Below, one piece after another: positions 39,897 to 49,115 of a stretch of DNA of 62,189 bases. A program made the position numbers and the translations under genes. The number at the start of each line of letters is the position of its first letter. The first letter of the stretch is position 1. The notes below the pieces were generated by a model. It was not told the origin of the DNA and did not search any database. It saw only the letters and a program-made list of their open reading frames with translations. Source of the stretch: Elusimicrobiota bacterium (lineage in GTDB: Bacteria > Elusimicrobiota > Elusimicrobia > Elusimicrobiales > UBA9959); the NCBI GenBank assembly GCA_009773155.1, contig WOVA01000010.1:1-62189 (forward strand). The letters run 5' to 3'.

Positions 39897-41183
39897 ATGA
39901 TCCACGGAAGGACTTTCAGGACGGCGGCGGCTCTGCTGGCCATTGCGCTGTTGGGTGCCCCGGCGGCGCGAGCCGGCGAGCTTGACCTGCTGCTCGACCG
40001 GCTGGTGGAGAAGGAGATACTGGACCCCGGCGAGGCCCAGGAGATACGCATCGGTACGCAGGAGGAAGTGAAGAAGGAGATCTCGCAGCAGCGGCACCGC
40101 ACGCTGCCGATGTGGCTGCAGACGATGAAGCTGCGCGGCGACGTGCGCCTGCGCTACCAGTTCAACGACAACGGGAACTCCGCCGTCACGCAGCACCGCG
40201 GCCGCTACCGCCTGCGCTTCTTCGTGGATTCCAAAGTGAACGAGAAGGTCTATGCGGGTTTCGGCTTCGCCAGCGGCAGCAGCGCCGACCCCCGTTCGAC
40301 CAACCAGACTTTCACGGACAATAACGGCAAGAAGAACCTCTATATAGACTACGTCTTCGCCGAGTACAACGCTTCGGACAACATGGCTTTCACCGCGGGC
40401 CGCACCAGGAACCCGCTGTGGCTGACCAACGACATGCTCTGGGACACGGACATAAACCTGGAGGGCCTCGCGCTGAAGGCTAACCTGCCCGGGGACAACT
40501 GGAACTTCTTCGCCAACACGGGGCTTGCTATACTGGGAGAGTCTTTGGGGAACAAGCAGGACCCCCACCTGCTCTACGTCCAGCCCGGGGTCGGCTGGAC
40601 TCACCCGGACAGGAAAGCGGACTTCAGGGCCGCCGCCGCCTTCTACTCCTTCAACCACGTGCGCGGCGCGACCGCCCTGCCGCACAGGCCCTCGGCGACG
40701 GAATATCAGCGGGCGAACACGCTGGTCTCCTCGCGCTACAGGTATGACTACGACGCCTTCAGCCCGGAGGCGGAGTTCAACTGGAACCTCTACGAGCCTA
40801 TGCCGGTGCCGGGCTTAAGCGCCCTCGGCTGGAATGTGACCCACGCCGGCGTCTTCGGCAACTGGGTCAGGGCGCTGGAGCACGGACGGGACGCCGAGGG
40901 CTGGATAGCCGGCCTCAGGCTCGGACAGCGCAGAGTGGAGGACGCCGGGCAGTGGCAGGCCTCCTGGTCCATCCGCCGGCTTGACCGCGACGCCTGGCTG
41001 GATACTTATCCGGATTCGGACTTCTACGGCGGCGCCACCGGGGTCAAGGGGCAGGAGGTCATCCTGACCATGGGCCTCATGCGCGATTTCGCCCTGACAC
41101 TGGATTACTATGATGCGAAGCCGGTCTACGGGACGCTCAAGCGGGAGAAGCTGTTCCAGGCCGACATAAACCTCAAATTCTGA
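39897..41183 (+). CDS. putative outer-membrane porin, phosphate-starvation induced
   Basis: The 428-residue product has a signal peptide (cleavage near ARAGE), a helical or coiled-coil N-terminal segment (LVEKEILDPGEAQEIR, then QEEVKKEI), and then alternating beta-strands from MKLRGDVRLRYQF to a C-terminal ...ADINLKF ending in Phe. This is the layout of the putative porin family found in many Gram-negative phyla. It stands in the place that OprP/OprO phosphate porins take in pseudomonads: under a Pho box and 30 bp upstream of pstS. Phosphate or phosphate-ester selectivity is inferred from context only; it is not clearly an OprP homologue by eye. Confidence 0.78.
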   Translation: MIHGRTFRTAAALLAIALLGAPAARAGELDLLLDRLVEKEILDPGEAQEIRIGTQEEVKKEISQQRHRTLPMWLQTMKLRGDVRLRYQFNDNGNSAVTQHRGRYRLRFFVDSKVNEKVYAGFGFASGSSADPRSTNQTFTDNNGKKNLYIDYVFAEYNASDNMAFTAGRTRNPLWLTNDMLWDTDINLEGLALKANLPGDNWNFFANTGLAILGESLGNKQDPHLLYVQPGVGWTHPDRKADFRAAAAFYSFNHVRGATALPHRPSATEYQRANTLVSSRYRYDYDAFSPEAEFNWNLYEPMPVPGLSALGWNVTHAGVFGNWVRALEHGRDAEGWIAGLRLGQRRVEDAGQWQASWSIRRLDRDAWLDTYPDSDFYGGATGVKGQEVILTMGLMRDFALTLDYYDAKPVYGTLKREKLFQADINLKF

Positions 41184-41213
41184 ACGTAATCGAACTATAC
41201 TAAGGAGGAAAAA

Positions 41214-42026
41214 ATGAAAAAGATACTCGCACTGACGGTTGTGCTTTCGATGGCGGCCCCGGCCGGGGTTTTCGCCGGCGGCAAAATAACCGCGGCAGGC
41301 TCCACCACCGTGCTGCCCATAACGCAGAAGGCCGCCGAGGAGTTCATGAAGAAGAATAAGGACGCCGACATAGTCATACGCGGCGGCGGCTCCGGCGTGG
41401 GGGTGGCCTCCATCATCGACGGCACCTGCGATATAGCCGCGGCCTCGCGCGCCATAAAGCCGGCCGAGCTGGAGAAGGCTTCCAAGAAGGGCCGCGACCT
41501 GGTCGCCCATGTGATAGCCATGGACGGCATCTCGCACATCCTGCACCCCTCCAACCCGGTGAAGGGCCTGACCCGCGAGCAGATCAAGAGGCTCTACACC
41601 ACCCGCGTGAAGAACTGGAAAGAGATCGGCGGGCCCGACCTGCCGGTGGTGGTGCTCTCGCGAGACAGCGCCAGCGGCACCTTCGAGGCTTTCAGCGAAC
41701 TGGTGCTGGACAAGAAAAAGGTAAGGCCGGACGCCATCATGCAGGCCTCCAACCAGGGCATAGCGTCCATCGTCGCGCGCACGCCCGGCGCGATAGGCTA
41801 TGTCGGCCTGGGCTATATCACGGACTCGGTCAGGGCCATCTCCGTGGACGGCGTGCTGCCCGACAGGGACGCCGTGGTCCGGAACAAGTATCCCATCGCG
41901 CGGCCGCTGTTCCTCTACACCGCCGGGAAGCCGGAGGGCCTGGTGAAGGAGTTCATCGACTTCATCAAGGGCCCCGAGGGCCGGAAGATAGTCGAGGAGC
42001 AGGGCTTCGTCGCCCTTAAGAAATAA
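41214..42026 (+). CDS. pstS: periplasmic phosphate-binding protein PstS
   Basis: The 270-residue protein has a signal peptide (MKKILALTVVLSMAAPAGVFA) and the PstS ligand-binding motifs: AGSTTVLP, RGGGSGVGVASI, and SRDSASGTFEAF. It delivers phosphate to PstCA. AAGGAGG lies 5 nt before the ATG. The stretch before it contains TATACT but no Pho cores, so pstS is probably read from promoter F through the porin gene. It is shorter than the E. coli protein (346 residues) but typical of the compact PstS group. Confidence 0.93.
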   Translation: MKKILALTVVLSMAAPAGVFAGGKITAAGSTTVLPITQKAAEEFMKKNKDADIVIRGGGSGVGVASIIDGTCDIAAASRAIKPAELEKASKKGRDLVAHVIAMDGISHILHPSNPVKGLTREQIKRLYTTRVKNWKEIGGPDLPVVVLSRDSASGTFEAFSELVLDKKKVRPDAIMQASNQGIASIVARTPGAIGYVGLGYITDSVRAISVDGVLPDRDAVVRNKYPIARPLFLYTAGKPEGLVKEFIDFIKGPEGRKIVEEQGFVALKK

Positions 42027-42031
42027 GGAGC

Positions 42032-42087
42032 GCCTTACCGGGAATTTACACGGGCTTCGCGCCGGCTTTGCGCGGCTTTTCTAAACT
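42032..42087 (+). promoter_or_regulatory. Pho box promoter G (pstCAB-phoU)
   Basis: Cores CTTACC (42034), TTTACA (42045), TTCGCG (42056) and TTTGCG (42067) are followed by TAAACT at 42082-42087. The pstC ATG follows 10 nt after the -10 with no Shine-Dalgarno sequence. The box starts 5 nt after the pstS stop, so the membrane components have their own promoter. Confidence 0.82.
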
Positions 42088-42097
42088 ATACCCGTAG

Positions 42098-42982
42098 ATG
42101 AACACGCCCAAAGAGAGATTCATAAAGCTCCTGTTCACGGCCGCCGCTTTCTCCTCGCTGGCCCTGCTGGCCGGCATAATCATCGTCCTGTTCCGCGAGG
42201 CCCTGCCGGTCTTCAGCTTCGTGTCCCCGCTCGCTTTCCTCGGGGGGGAAAGCTGGTATCCCACCGCCGAGCCGCCCGAGTTCGGCATATGGCCGCTGAT
42301 AGCCGCCTCGGCCTGGGTTACGGGCATCGCGCTGGTCATCTGCGTGCCGCTGGGCGTCGGCAGCGCGCTGTACCTGCACGAACTGGCCGGGCCCCGGCAG
42401 CGCGCCGTGCTCAAGCCGGTCATCGAGGTGCTGGCCTCGGTGCCTTCGATCATCTACGGTTTCTTCGGCATGACCGTGATGGCCCCGTTCATGCAGGAGG
42501 CTTTCGGCCTGCCGATCGGCCTCTGCGCGCTGACGGCCGGCGTCATCCTGGGCGTCATGGCCACGCCCACCGTGGCCAGCATAGCCGAGGACGCGCTGGG
42601 CTATGTGCCGCGCTCTTTCCGCGAGGCCTCCTTCGCGCTCGGCGCCAACCGCTGGGAGACGCTGGTCAAAGTCATCATCCCCGCGGCCGGCTCGGGGATC
42701 TCCACCGCGATAATACTGGGCATGAGCCGCGCCATAGGCGAGACCATGACCGTGCTGATGGTGGCCGGCGGCGCCGCGGTGGTGCCGGCCTCGGTCTTCG
42801 ACCCCGTGCGCCCGATGACCGCCGCGATAGCCGCCGAGATGGGCGAGGCCGCGGTGGGCGGCGAGCATTACCACGCGCTTTTCGCCATAGCCCTGGCGCT
42901 GTTCCTGGTGACCTTCGTCTTCAACGCCGCGGCGGAGCTCATCAGCCGCCGCTACCGCCTGAAGCTGGGGCTGGCCCGATGA
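42098..42982 (+). CDS. pstC: phosphate ABC transporter permease PstC
   Basis: This 294-residue inner-membrane protein has six or so helices and the binding-protein-dependent permease signature: the EAA loop SFREASFALGANRWETLVKV, and a conserved early region EVLASVPSIIYGFFGMTV. It forms the channel with PstA. Its stop overlaps the pstA start (ATGA). The gene begins a few nucleotides from the predicted transcription start, so its mRNA should be nearly leaderless. Confidence 0.93.
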   Translation: MNTPKERFIKLLFTAAAFSSLALLAGIIIVLFREALPVFSFVSPLAFLGGESWYPTAEPPEFGIWPLIAASAWVTGIALVICVPLGVGSALYLHELAGPRQRAVLKPVIEVLASVPSIIYGFFGMTVMAPFMQEAFGLPIGLCALTAGVILGVMATPTVASIAEDALGYVPRSFREASFALGANRWETLVKVIIPAAGSGISTAIILGMSRAIGETMTVLMVAGGAAVVPASVFDPVRPMTAAIAAEMGEAAVGGEHYHALFAIALALFLVTFVFNAAAELISRRYRLKLGLAR

Positions 42983-43833
42983 ACCGGCGCGACATTTTCC
43001 AGAAGACGGGTTTCACCCTGCTCGCCCTCTGCATGGCCGCCAACATCGTCTTCCTGGGGACCATCCTCTGGTTCATCGTCTCGCGCGGCCTGCCGGCCAT
43101 AAGCTGGGAATTCCTGACGGCCGCGCCGCGCGACGCCATGACCGCCGGCGGCATAGCGCCCGCCATACTGGGCACGCTTTACCTTACGCTCGGCGCGGTA
43201 ATAGTGGCTCTCCCGCTGGGCGTGGCCTGCGCCGTCTACCTGACCGAGTATTCGCCGAAAGGCTGGACCGTGAACGCGATACGCATCAGCGTGAACAATC
43301 TCGCCGGCGTGCCGTCGGTGGTCTTCGGCCTCTTCGGCCTGGCCGTCTTCGTGAAAGGGGCGGGCTTCGGCGTCTCCATCCTGTCCGGCTCGCTCACGCT
43401 CGGCATGTTGGCGCTGCCGCTCATCATCTCCGCCTCGCAGGAGGCCCTGATCGCGGTGCCGCAGTCGATACGGGAGGCCTCGCTGGCGCTGGGCGCCTCG
43501 CGCTGGGAGACCATCCGCAAGGTGGTGCTGCCGGCCGCCCTGCCCGGCATACTCACCGGCGTGATACTCAGCGTCGGCCGCGCCGCGGGCGAGACCGCGC
43601 CCATACTCTTCACCGCCGCCGCTTTCTATCTGAAGGGCTATCCCGATTCCGTCTTCTCCGAGGTGATGGCGCTTCCCTACCATATCTACGCGCTGATGAC
43701 CGAGGGCACGCACCCCGAAGCCCAGACGCGCATCGCCTACGGCTCGAGCCTGGTCCTGCTGGCGCTGGTGCTGGCCATGTCCATGCTCGCGATCTACATA
43801 AGGCAGCGCCAGAGGAGGACCTACCATGCTTAG
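42979..43833 (+). CDS. pstA: phosphate ABC transporter permease PstA
   Basis: The 284-residue permease starts at ATG 42979 in the ATGA overlap with pstC; a much longer open frame upstream is not genuine. It has six predicted helices, the motif [19 protein letters not shown], and the EAA loop [20 protein letters not shown] that contacts PstB. Family length is normal. Its end overlaps pstB by 8 bp, which couples their translation. Confidence 0.93.
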   Translation: MNRRDIFQKTGFTLLALCMAANIVFLGTILWFIVSRGLPAISWEFLTAAPRDAMTAGGIAPAILGTLYLTLGAVIVALPLGVACAVYLTEYSPKGWTVNAIRISVNNLAGVPSVVFGLFGLAVFVKGAGFGVSILSGSLTLGMLALPLIISASQEALIAVPQSIREASLALGASRWETIRKVVLPAALPGILTGVILSVGRAAGETAPILFTAAAFYLKGYPDSVFSEVMALPYHIYALMTEGTHPEAQTRIAYGSSLVLLALVLAMSMLAIYIRQRQRRTYHA

Positions 43834-44677
43834 TACGGCCGACGAGAACCCGGCGGCCCGGCCGCCGTCCGGAACGGTGACGCTCAACGCGGGCAGTACC
43901 GCGGAGGGCGACGCCGTGGGCGCCGAGCCCAAGATCAGCGCGCGGGGAGTGAGCTTCTACTACGGGGCCAAGCGCGCGCTGAAGGAGATAAACCTGGACT
44001 TCGCGCCGCGCGTGGTGACCGCCATCATCGGCCCGTCCGGCTGCGGCAAGTCCACTTTCATCCGGCTGCTCAACCGCATGAACGAACTGGTGCCGGGCAC
44101 CCGCCTGGAGGGGGAGATCCTGCTGGACGGGGCGGACATCACGGCGCCCTCCTGCGACGCGGCGGACCTGCGCAAGCGCGTAGGCATGGTCTTCCAGAAG
44201 CCCAACCCGTTCCCGAAGACCATCTTCGAGAACGTCGCCTACGGCCTGGAGGTCAACGGCGTGCGCGACCGGCTGGCGCTGGAGGAGAAGGTGGAGGACT
44301 CGCTGCGCAGGGCGGCGCTCTGGGACGAGGTGAAGGACCGCCTGCGCGAGAGCGCGCTGGGCCTCTCCGGCGGCCAGCAGCAGCGGCTCTGCATAGCGCG
44401 CTGCCTCGCCGTGGAGCCCGAGGTGATACTCTTCGACGAGCCCTGCGCCAGCCTCGACCCCATCTCGACCGCCAGGATAGAGGAGCTGATACTGGAGCTG
44501 AAGCGCCGGTACACGATAGTCATCGTGACGCACAATATGCAGCAGGCGGCGCGCATCTCGGACCGCACGGCCTTCTTCCTGATGGGCGAACTCATCGAGA
44601 TCGGCTCGACGGGGCGTATTTTCAGGGCGCCGCGCGATAAGCGCACCGAGGACTATATCACGGGCCGGTTTGGTTAG
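43826..44677 (+). CDS. pstB: phosphate ABC transporter ATP-binding protein PstB
   Basis: The 283-residue ATPase has Walker [12 protein letters not shown]-loop VFQKPNPFP (the PstB-specific form), signature [13 protein letters not shown], Walker [14 protein letters not shown] and the switch His in VTHNMQQA. About 33 low-complexity residues precede the usual start of the domain ([11 protein letters not shown]), longer than in most PstB proteins. A downstream start is possible but no better ribosome site is seen. It energises phosphate import and also transmits the phosphate-replete signal to PhoU and PhoR. Confidence 0.94.
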   Translation: MLSTADENPAARPPSGTVTLNAGSTAEGDAVGAEPKISARGVSFYYGAKRALKEINLDFAPRVVTAIIGPSGCGKSTFIRLLNRMNELVPGTRLEGEILLDGADITAPSCDAADLRKRVGMVFQKPNPFPKTIFENVAYGLEVNGVRDRLALEEKVEDSLRRAALWDEVKDRLRESALGLSGGQQQRLCIARCLAVEPEVILFDEPCASLDPISTARIEELILELKRRYTIVIVTHNMQQAARISDRTAFFLMGELIEIGSTGRIFRAPRDKRTEDYITGRFG

Positions 44678-44692
44678 GCCGCAGGAGGGCTG

Positions 44693-45376
44693 ATGGAAAG
44701 GCATTTCGACGAGGAACTCCGGGAGCTCAAGGGCGCCGTCATGCGCCTGGCCTCCCTGGCGCGGCAGGCGCTGATGAAGGCGGTCGAGTCGCTCAAGGAC
44801 CGCGACCCGGCCGCCGCCCGCGGGGTCGTGGACGGCGACGCGGCCCTCGACGCGCTGGAGCTGGAGATAGACGAGAAGTGCCTGGACCTCATAGCCAGGC
44901 ATCAGCCGATGGCGCGCGACCTGCGCTTCATAACCACCGCCATCAAGCTCAACGCCGAGCTCGAGCGCATAGGAGACCTGGCCGTGGACGTGGCCCAGCG
45001 CGCGCTGGAACTGGCCGGCAAGCCGCTGCTCAAGCCGCTGGTGGACATCCCGCGCCTGGCGGAACTGGCGGCCCGCATGACCGGCGAGGCCACCGAAGCT
45101 TTCATAAACGGCGACGCGGAACTGGCGCGCCGGGTGGTGCTCTCCGACCCCGCGGCGGACGCCCTCAAACGCGCGGTCGAGAAAGAACTGATCGAGGATT
45201 ATATGATGAAAGACGGTTCCACGGCCGACCGCGCCGTTCCTCTTCTGCTGGCCGCCAGGCACCTGGAGCGCGTGGCCGACCACGCCGTGAGCATGGCCGA
45301 GGACATAATCTACATGGTGGACGCCCGGGTGGTGCGCCACCATCCCGAGGCGCTGGGGCAAAGACCGGAAGAGTAG
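44693..45376 (+). CDS. phoU: PhoU phosphate signalling protein
   Basis: The 227-residue all-helical protein has two PhoU repeats, each with the metal-binding signature: ARHQPMARDLRFITTAIKLN with ELERIGDLAVDVA in the first and ARHLERVADHAVSMAEDI in the second. PhoU bridges PstB and PhoR and keeps PhoR in its phosphatase state when phosphate is plentiful. It ends the pst operon 15 bp after pstB. A weak GGAGG precedes the ATG. No terminator follows before the next promoter. Confidence 0.94.
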   Translation: MERHFDEELRELKGAVMRLASLARQALMKAVESLKDRDPAAARGVVDGDAALDALELEIDEKCLDLIARHQPMARDLRFITTAIKLNAELERIGDLAVDVAQRALELAGKPLLKPLVDIPRLAELAARMTGEATEAFINGDAELARRVVLSDPAADALKRAVEKELIEDYMMKDGSTADRAVPLLLAARHLERVADHAVSMAEDIIYMVDARVVRHHPEALGQRPEE

Positions 45377-45398
45377 GTCCCCGTAGGCCCTTTGGCCC

Positions 45399-45427
45399 TT
45401 TCACAAAGGCGGCGCTCCTCCTAGAAT
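45399..45427 (+). promoter_or_regulatory. promoter of the ComEC-like hydrolase gene
   Basis: TTTCAC (45399-45404), a 17-nt spacer and TAGAAT (45422-45427) end 5 nt before the ATG at 45433. No Pho cores at the expected positions, so the gene looks outside the Pho regulon. Leaderless transcription is predicted. Confidence 0.5.
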
Positions 45428-45432
45428 ATATC

Positions 45433-46425
45433 ATGGCCCATGCTCCCATGATGAAGAACGCCGCGCGCAGTAAGAGCCTGTTGCACAAACCGCGGTTCGC
45501 GATACTCCTTTCGCTGCTGCTGCTCCCGCTCTCCGGCTGGACGCAGCTCAACGTTTATTTCCTCAATGTCGGCCAGGGCGACGCCACTTACATCGAACTG
45601 CCGGGCGGCTCCAATGTCCTCATAGACGGCGGGCCTTCCTCGCTGCCGGTGCGCGAGTTCCTGATGGCCAAGGGCGTGCGCAGGATAGACCATGTGGTCC
45701 TGACCCATCCCCACAGCGATCATTACCGCGGCCTCAAGAAAGTCCTCCAGTACTTCGAGGTGAAGAATTTCTACGATACCCGCGTGGAGAACCTCGGCGC
45801 GATAGGCGACAATAACCTGCGCGAGCTGGCCGCCGCCCAGGCCGCGAAAGTCCATTTCCCCGAGGTGGGCCAGCATATGAACTGGGACCGCAATGTCACG
45901 GTCAAGGTGCTCAATACCTGCTCCGAAGTCATCCAGACCCGCGATTCCACCAGGATAAACAACTGCTCCCTCGTCATGCGTTTTTACTACAACGGCACCG
46001 GCCTGCTGCTGACCGGCGACATAGAGGCCTCGCAGGAGAACGCCATCACCAGGGTGTTCAAGTCGGGCCTGGAGTCCCAGATACTGAAAGTGTCGCATCA
46101 CGGCTCGGCTTATTCCTCCACGCCCAGGTTCCTCGAGCGGGTCAAGCCGGTGCACGCGATAATCTCCTACGGCGTGGGCAATAATTACGGACATCCCCAC
46201 GCCGACGCGCTGCTGCGGCTGCAGGCCGCCGGCGCCACCGTCTACGGCACGCAGGACGGCAACCTGCTGATGACGATACCGCCTCCCGGCTCGCCCAAGG
46301 GGATAGACGTGGCCCCGCTGCCGTTCGCGATAACCCCCGTCAGCGCCGAGGAACTGGCCTCGGAGCCCGTGACCATGCCGGAGTCGCAGGCCCTCGAGCA
46401 GCTGCTCAACTCGCCCCTGCGCTGA
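45433..46425 (+). CDS. exported metallo-beta-lactamase-fold hydrolase (ComEC C-terminal type)
   Basis: The 330-residue product has an N-terminal export signal (hydrophobic LLSLLLLPLSGWTQ) and one metallo-beta-lactamase domain. The motifs are LNVGQGDATYIELPGG, LTHPHSDHYRGL (HxHxDH metal site), LLLTGDIE and VSHHGSAYSSTP. These match the nuclease-like domain of ComEC, here as a stand-alone secreted protein without the ComEC membrane channel. Such proteins may be extracellular nucleases or phosphodiesterases; substrate unknown. ATG 45433 is supported by the promoter; MMKNAARS a few codons later is an alternative. Confidence 0.82.
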   Translation: MAHAPMMKNAARSKSLLHKPRFAILLSLLLLPLSGWTQLNVYFLNVGQGDATYIELPGGSNVLIDGGPSSLPVREFLMAKGVRRIDHVVLTHPHSDHYRGLKKVLQYFEVKNFYDTRVENLGAIGDNNLRELAAAQAAKVHFPEVGQHMNWDRNVTVKVLNTCSEVIQTRDSTRINNCSLVMRFYYNGTGLLLTGDIEASQENAITRVFKSGLESQILKVSHHGSAYSSTPRFLERVKPVHAIISYGVGNNYGHPHADALLRLQAAGATVYGTQDGNLLMTIPPPGSPKGIDVAPLPFAITPVSAEELASEPVTMPESQALEQLLNSPLR

Positions 46426-46446
46426 ACCCCTTCACCACGCAGCACG

Positions 46447-46474
46447 GCCCCCCGCGAACCGGGGGGCTTTTTAT
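46447..46474 (+). terminator. intrinsic terminator
   Basis: Stem 46447-46453/46461-46467 (G then six C) with a 7-nt loop, followed by TTTTTATT. It ends the hydrolase transcript. Confidence 0.85.
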
Positions 46475-46494
46475 TGTAAAATTCAGTTGAAGCG

Positions 46495-47829
46495 ATGATA
46501 AAGAGCAAAACCCCTAGGGTAGGCCTGGCCCTGGCCGTCTTCGCGGCCGTGTCGGCCGCCCTGTCGCTTGACCCGGCCTCGGCCCTGGCGCTCTACCCCC
46601 TTTACGGCTTCGTCTTTCTGCTGCTGGCCTACGAGGACAGGGACGTTAAGTTCCTGCTGGCCTTCCTCTGCGCCGCGGCCGGCTTCGTGCTGCCGCGCTT
46701 CGCCTGGCAGGACCCCCAGTTGCAGCGCTCGCTGCTGATGTTCCTGGAGATGGCCGCGCTGCTTGGCTTCGCCTGGCTGACCCACTACGTGGAGGACGTA
46801 AGGAAGGACGCCTCGCTGCGGGTCGAGGGAGCCCTTGCCGAGAGCTCCCGGCGGCTCCGGGCGCTGGAGGAGGAACTGGCCCGCTACGAAACGCACAAGA
46901 AGACGCTGCTCGACCGCATCAGGTTCCAGTCCGGACTCTCCTCGTCCATACAGCACCTGTCCGCCTCCTCGTCACCCGAGGAGATAAAGGCCCGGCTGGG
47001 CCGGCTGGTCAGGGACCAGTTCTTCGACGCCCCCGTGGAGCTGGTGCCCGGCGCCCCGCGCGACCCGCTCGAGGCCTGGTCGGCCGAGCGCAAGGTGTCC
47101 CTGCTGGTCAGGGACTCGGCCTCCGATAACCGCTTCTCGGCCAGGGATTTTTCCGGCGGGGAGCGCTCGGCTATGGTGGTGCCGCTGTCGCATTTCGGCT
47201 CCACCGCCGGCTTCATCCGCCTCTCCTCGCAGCGCCCGGAGCGCTTCGGCACCGAGGATCTGCGCGCCGTGGAACTGCTGGCCGCCATCGCCGGCGTCGC
47301 CACCGAGAACCTCTATCTCTACGAGCGAGTCGGCGAGCTGGCCGTGCGCGACGCGCTGACCGGCCTCTACACCCACCGCGCCTTCCAGACCCGGCTGGAG
47401 GAGGAGATCCTGCGCGCGGCCCGCAGCAAGGTTCCGTTCTCCGTGCTGCTCTCCGACATCGACCATTTCAAGAGCTACAACGACCGCTTCGGCCACCAGG
47501 CCGGCGACCATGTGCTCAAGACCGTGGCGGCCGTGATAGCCGGCCGCGTGCGCGGCGTGGACCTGGCCGCCCGCTACGGCGGGGAGGAGTTCGCCGTCAT
47601 ACTGCCGGGCGTCGCCAAGGCCGAAGCCGCCGCCGCGGCCGAGGCCCTGAGGCAGGCGGTGGAGGCCCAGCCTTTCAGTTTCGGCGGCGCGCCCGCCGGA
47701 GTTACCGTCAGCTTCGGCGTGGCCGAATTTCCGTCGGAGGCCGCCATCCCCAGCCAGCTGGTGCGCGTGGCCGACGAACGCCTCTACAGGGCCAAGAAAG
47801 AAGGGAGGAACAGGGTCATCCATGCCTGA
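46495..47829 (+). CDS. membrane diguanylate cyclase with GAF-like and GGDEF domains
   Basis: The 444-residue protein has about three or four N-terminal membrane helices (to ~100), a coiled coil (~108-150), a degenerate GAF domain (~150-275), and a GGDEF domain with DALTGLYTHRAF, SDIDHFKSYNDRFGH and the active-site RYGGEEF. The product-inhibition I-site RGVD is present five residues before GGEEF. It should make cyclic di-GMP from GTP with feedback control. A TAAAAT lies 12 nt before the ATG and no Shine-Dalgarno sequence is evident. The stop overlaps the next GGDEF gene by 8 bp. Confidence 0.88.
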   Translation: MIKSKTPRVGLALAVFAAVSAALSLDPASALALYPLYGFVFLLLAYEDRDVKFLLAFLCAAAGFVLPRFAWQDPQLQRSLLMFLEMAALLGFAWLTHYVEDVRKDASLRVEGALAESSRRLRALEEELARYETHKKTLLDRIRFQSGLSSSIQHLSASSSPEEIKARLGRLVRDQFFDAPVELVPGAPRDPLEAWSAERKVSLLVRDSASDNRFSARDFSGGERSAMVVPLSHFGSTAGFIRLSSQRPERFGTEDLRAVELLAAIAGVATENLYLYERVGELAVRDALTGLYTHRAFQTRLEEEILRAARSKVPFSVLLSDIDHFKSYNDRFGHQAGDHVLKTVAAVIAGRVRGVDLAARYGGEEFAVILPGVAKAEAAAAAEALRQAVEAQPFSFGGAPAGVTVSFGVAEFPSEAAIPSQLVRVADERLYRAKKEGRNRVIHA

Positions 47830-49087
47830 GAGCGAAATAGCCCTCGCCGCCCTGTCGGCCCTCTGGCTCCCGGCCCTGATATTAGGACGGCTGGGCCGCG
47901 CCGCCGCCCCGCTCGCCGCGGCCGCCGGCGCCGGTCTTTTCTGGCTCGCCCTGCCGGCCGCCGGTTCGCCGGCGGCGCTGGCCGTGCCCGCCCTCTGGGC
48001 CGCGGCTTCCTGCTACTGGGTTCTGTCCCGCCGGCAAAACGGGCCTTCCGGCGCCGGAGCCAGGCAGGCCAGCGCGGAGCAGCTGAAGGAGGCCGGGGAA
48101 CGGCTGGCGCTGGCCAAAAAGGAATTCAACGAGGCCGGCGGTCGGGAGAAGAAGGTCCTGCTGCTCTACTCGGCCATGAAATACCTGGCCGAGGCCGTGG
48201 ACCACCAGGCCGCCGGGCGGCAGTTCGCGCGCTATATAGGCGATTATTTCGGCACCGAGGATTTCGCCTTCTACCTGCTGGGCTCCGCCGGCGAGGCCGA
48301 GCTTTTCGCCTGCGGCCGCGACTCCTCGTCGGGCTTCAATTCGCCCGAGGGACTGCGCCGCGCCGCCGGGCTGCCCGGTAAGGGCCCGCCCGAGCCTTTC
48401 GCCGCCGACGGCAAGCCGCCGAAGGCCGGGGTCATGGTGAGCCACGCGGGCGAACCCGTGGGTTTCTTCGCCGCCGCATTCCCTTCTGCCGCGCCCGCCG
48501 CGGAGCTGGCCGCCTCCATGACCTCCTTCGCCGGGGAGATAGCCTTCGCCGTGCGCCGCCTGCGCCTGTTCCGCGAGGTCGAGTGGCTCTCGCGCGTGGA
48601 CGGCCTGACCGGGGTCTTCCGCCGCGGCGTCCTGGACGAGCGCATAGACGAGGAGGTCCGCCGCGCGCAGGCCTTCCGCACCACCTTCGCCCTGCTGATA
48701 GCCGACATCGACCATTTCAAGCGCCTCAACGACGGCTACGGCCACCAGTTCGGCGACTTCGTACTCAAGCGCGTGGGCACCCTGCTGCGCGAGAGCGTCT
48801 ACGAGACGGACTTCGTCGGCCGCTACGGCGGCGAGGAATTCGCGGTGCTGCTGCCGCGCGCCGAGCCGGAGGGCGTCCTGCGCAAAGCCGAGGCCATACG
48901 CGCCCGGATAGAGGCCGAAAATTTTTCGCACGGACTTGAAAGTGTTAGAATAAGCGTGTCCATAGGCGTAGCCCATTTTCCGAGGGACGGGCGCGACGCC
49001 GCCGGGGCCGTGGCCGCCGCGGACGCGGCTCTCTACCGGGCCAAGGAGAGCGGCCGCAACAGGGTAGTGGACGCCAGCCAGCTTTAA
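47822..49087 (+). CDS. second diguanylate cyclase, GAF-GGDEF, lacking the I-site
   Basis: The 421-residue protein has two hydrophobic segments at its N-terminus, a coiled coil (~80-110), a GAF-like domain (~110-250) and a GGDEF domain with DGLTGVFRRGVL, ADIDHFKRLNDGYGH and RYGGEEF. The I-site position reads YETD, so the Arg needed for c-di-GMP inhibition is absent. It may thus be free of product inhibition, unlike its partner upstream. The 8-bp overlap shows coupled translation. Architecture and similarity of the pair suggest an old duplication. Confidence 0.88.
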   Translation: MPESEIALAALSALWLPALILGRLGRAAAPLAAAAGAGLFWLALPAAGSPAALAVPALWAAASCYWVLSRRQNGPSGAGARQASAEQLKEAGERLALAKKEFNEAGGREKKVLLLYSAMKYLAEAVDHQAAGRQFARYIGDYFGTEDFAFYLLGSAGEAELFACGRDSSSGFNSPEGLRRAAGLPGKGPPEPFAADGKPPKAGVMVSHAGEPVGFFAAAFPSAAPAAELAASMTSFAGEIAFAVRRLRLFREVEWLSRVDGLTGVFRRGVLDERIDEEVRRAQAFRTTFALLIADIDHFKRLNDGYGHQFGDFVLKRVGTLLRESVYETDFVGRYGGEEFAVLLPRAEPEGVLRKAEAIRARIEAENFSHGLESVRISVSIGVAHFPRDGRDAAGAVAAADAALYRAKESGRNRVVDASQL

Positions 49088-49115
49088 GAACAGGCAGATT
49101 AGCCGGAGGAACCAT

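Noticed and set aside
41196-41201. TATACT before pstS as an eighth Pho promoter
   Set aside because: The cores expected 15, 26, 37 and 48 nt upstream of this box are absent; the gene is close behind the porin gene and probably shares its transcript.
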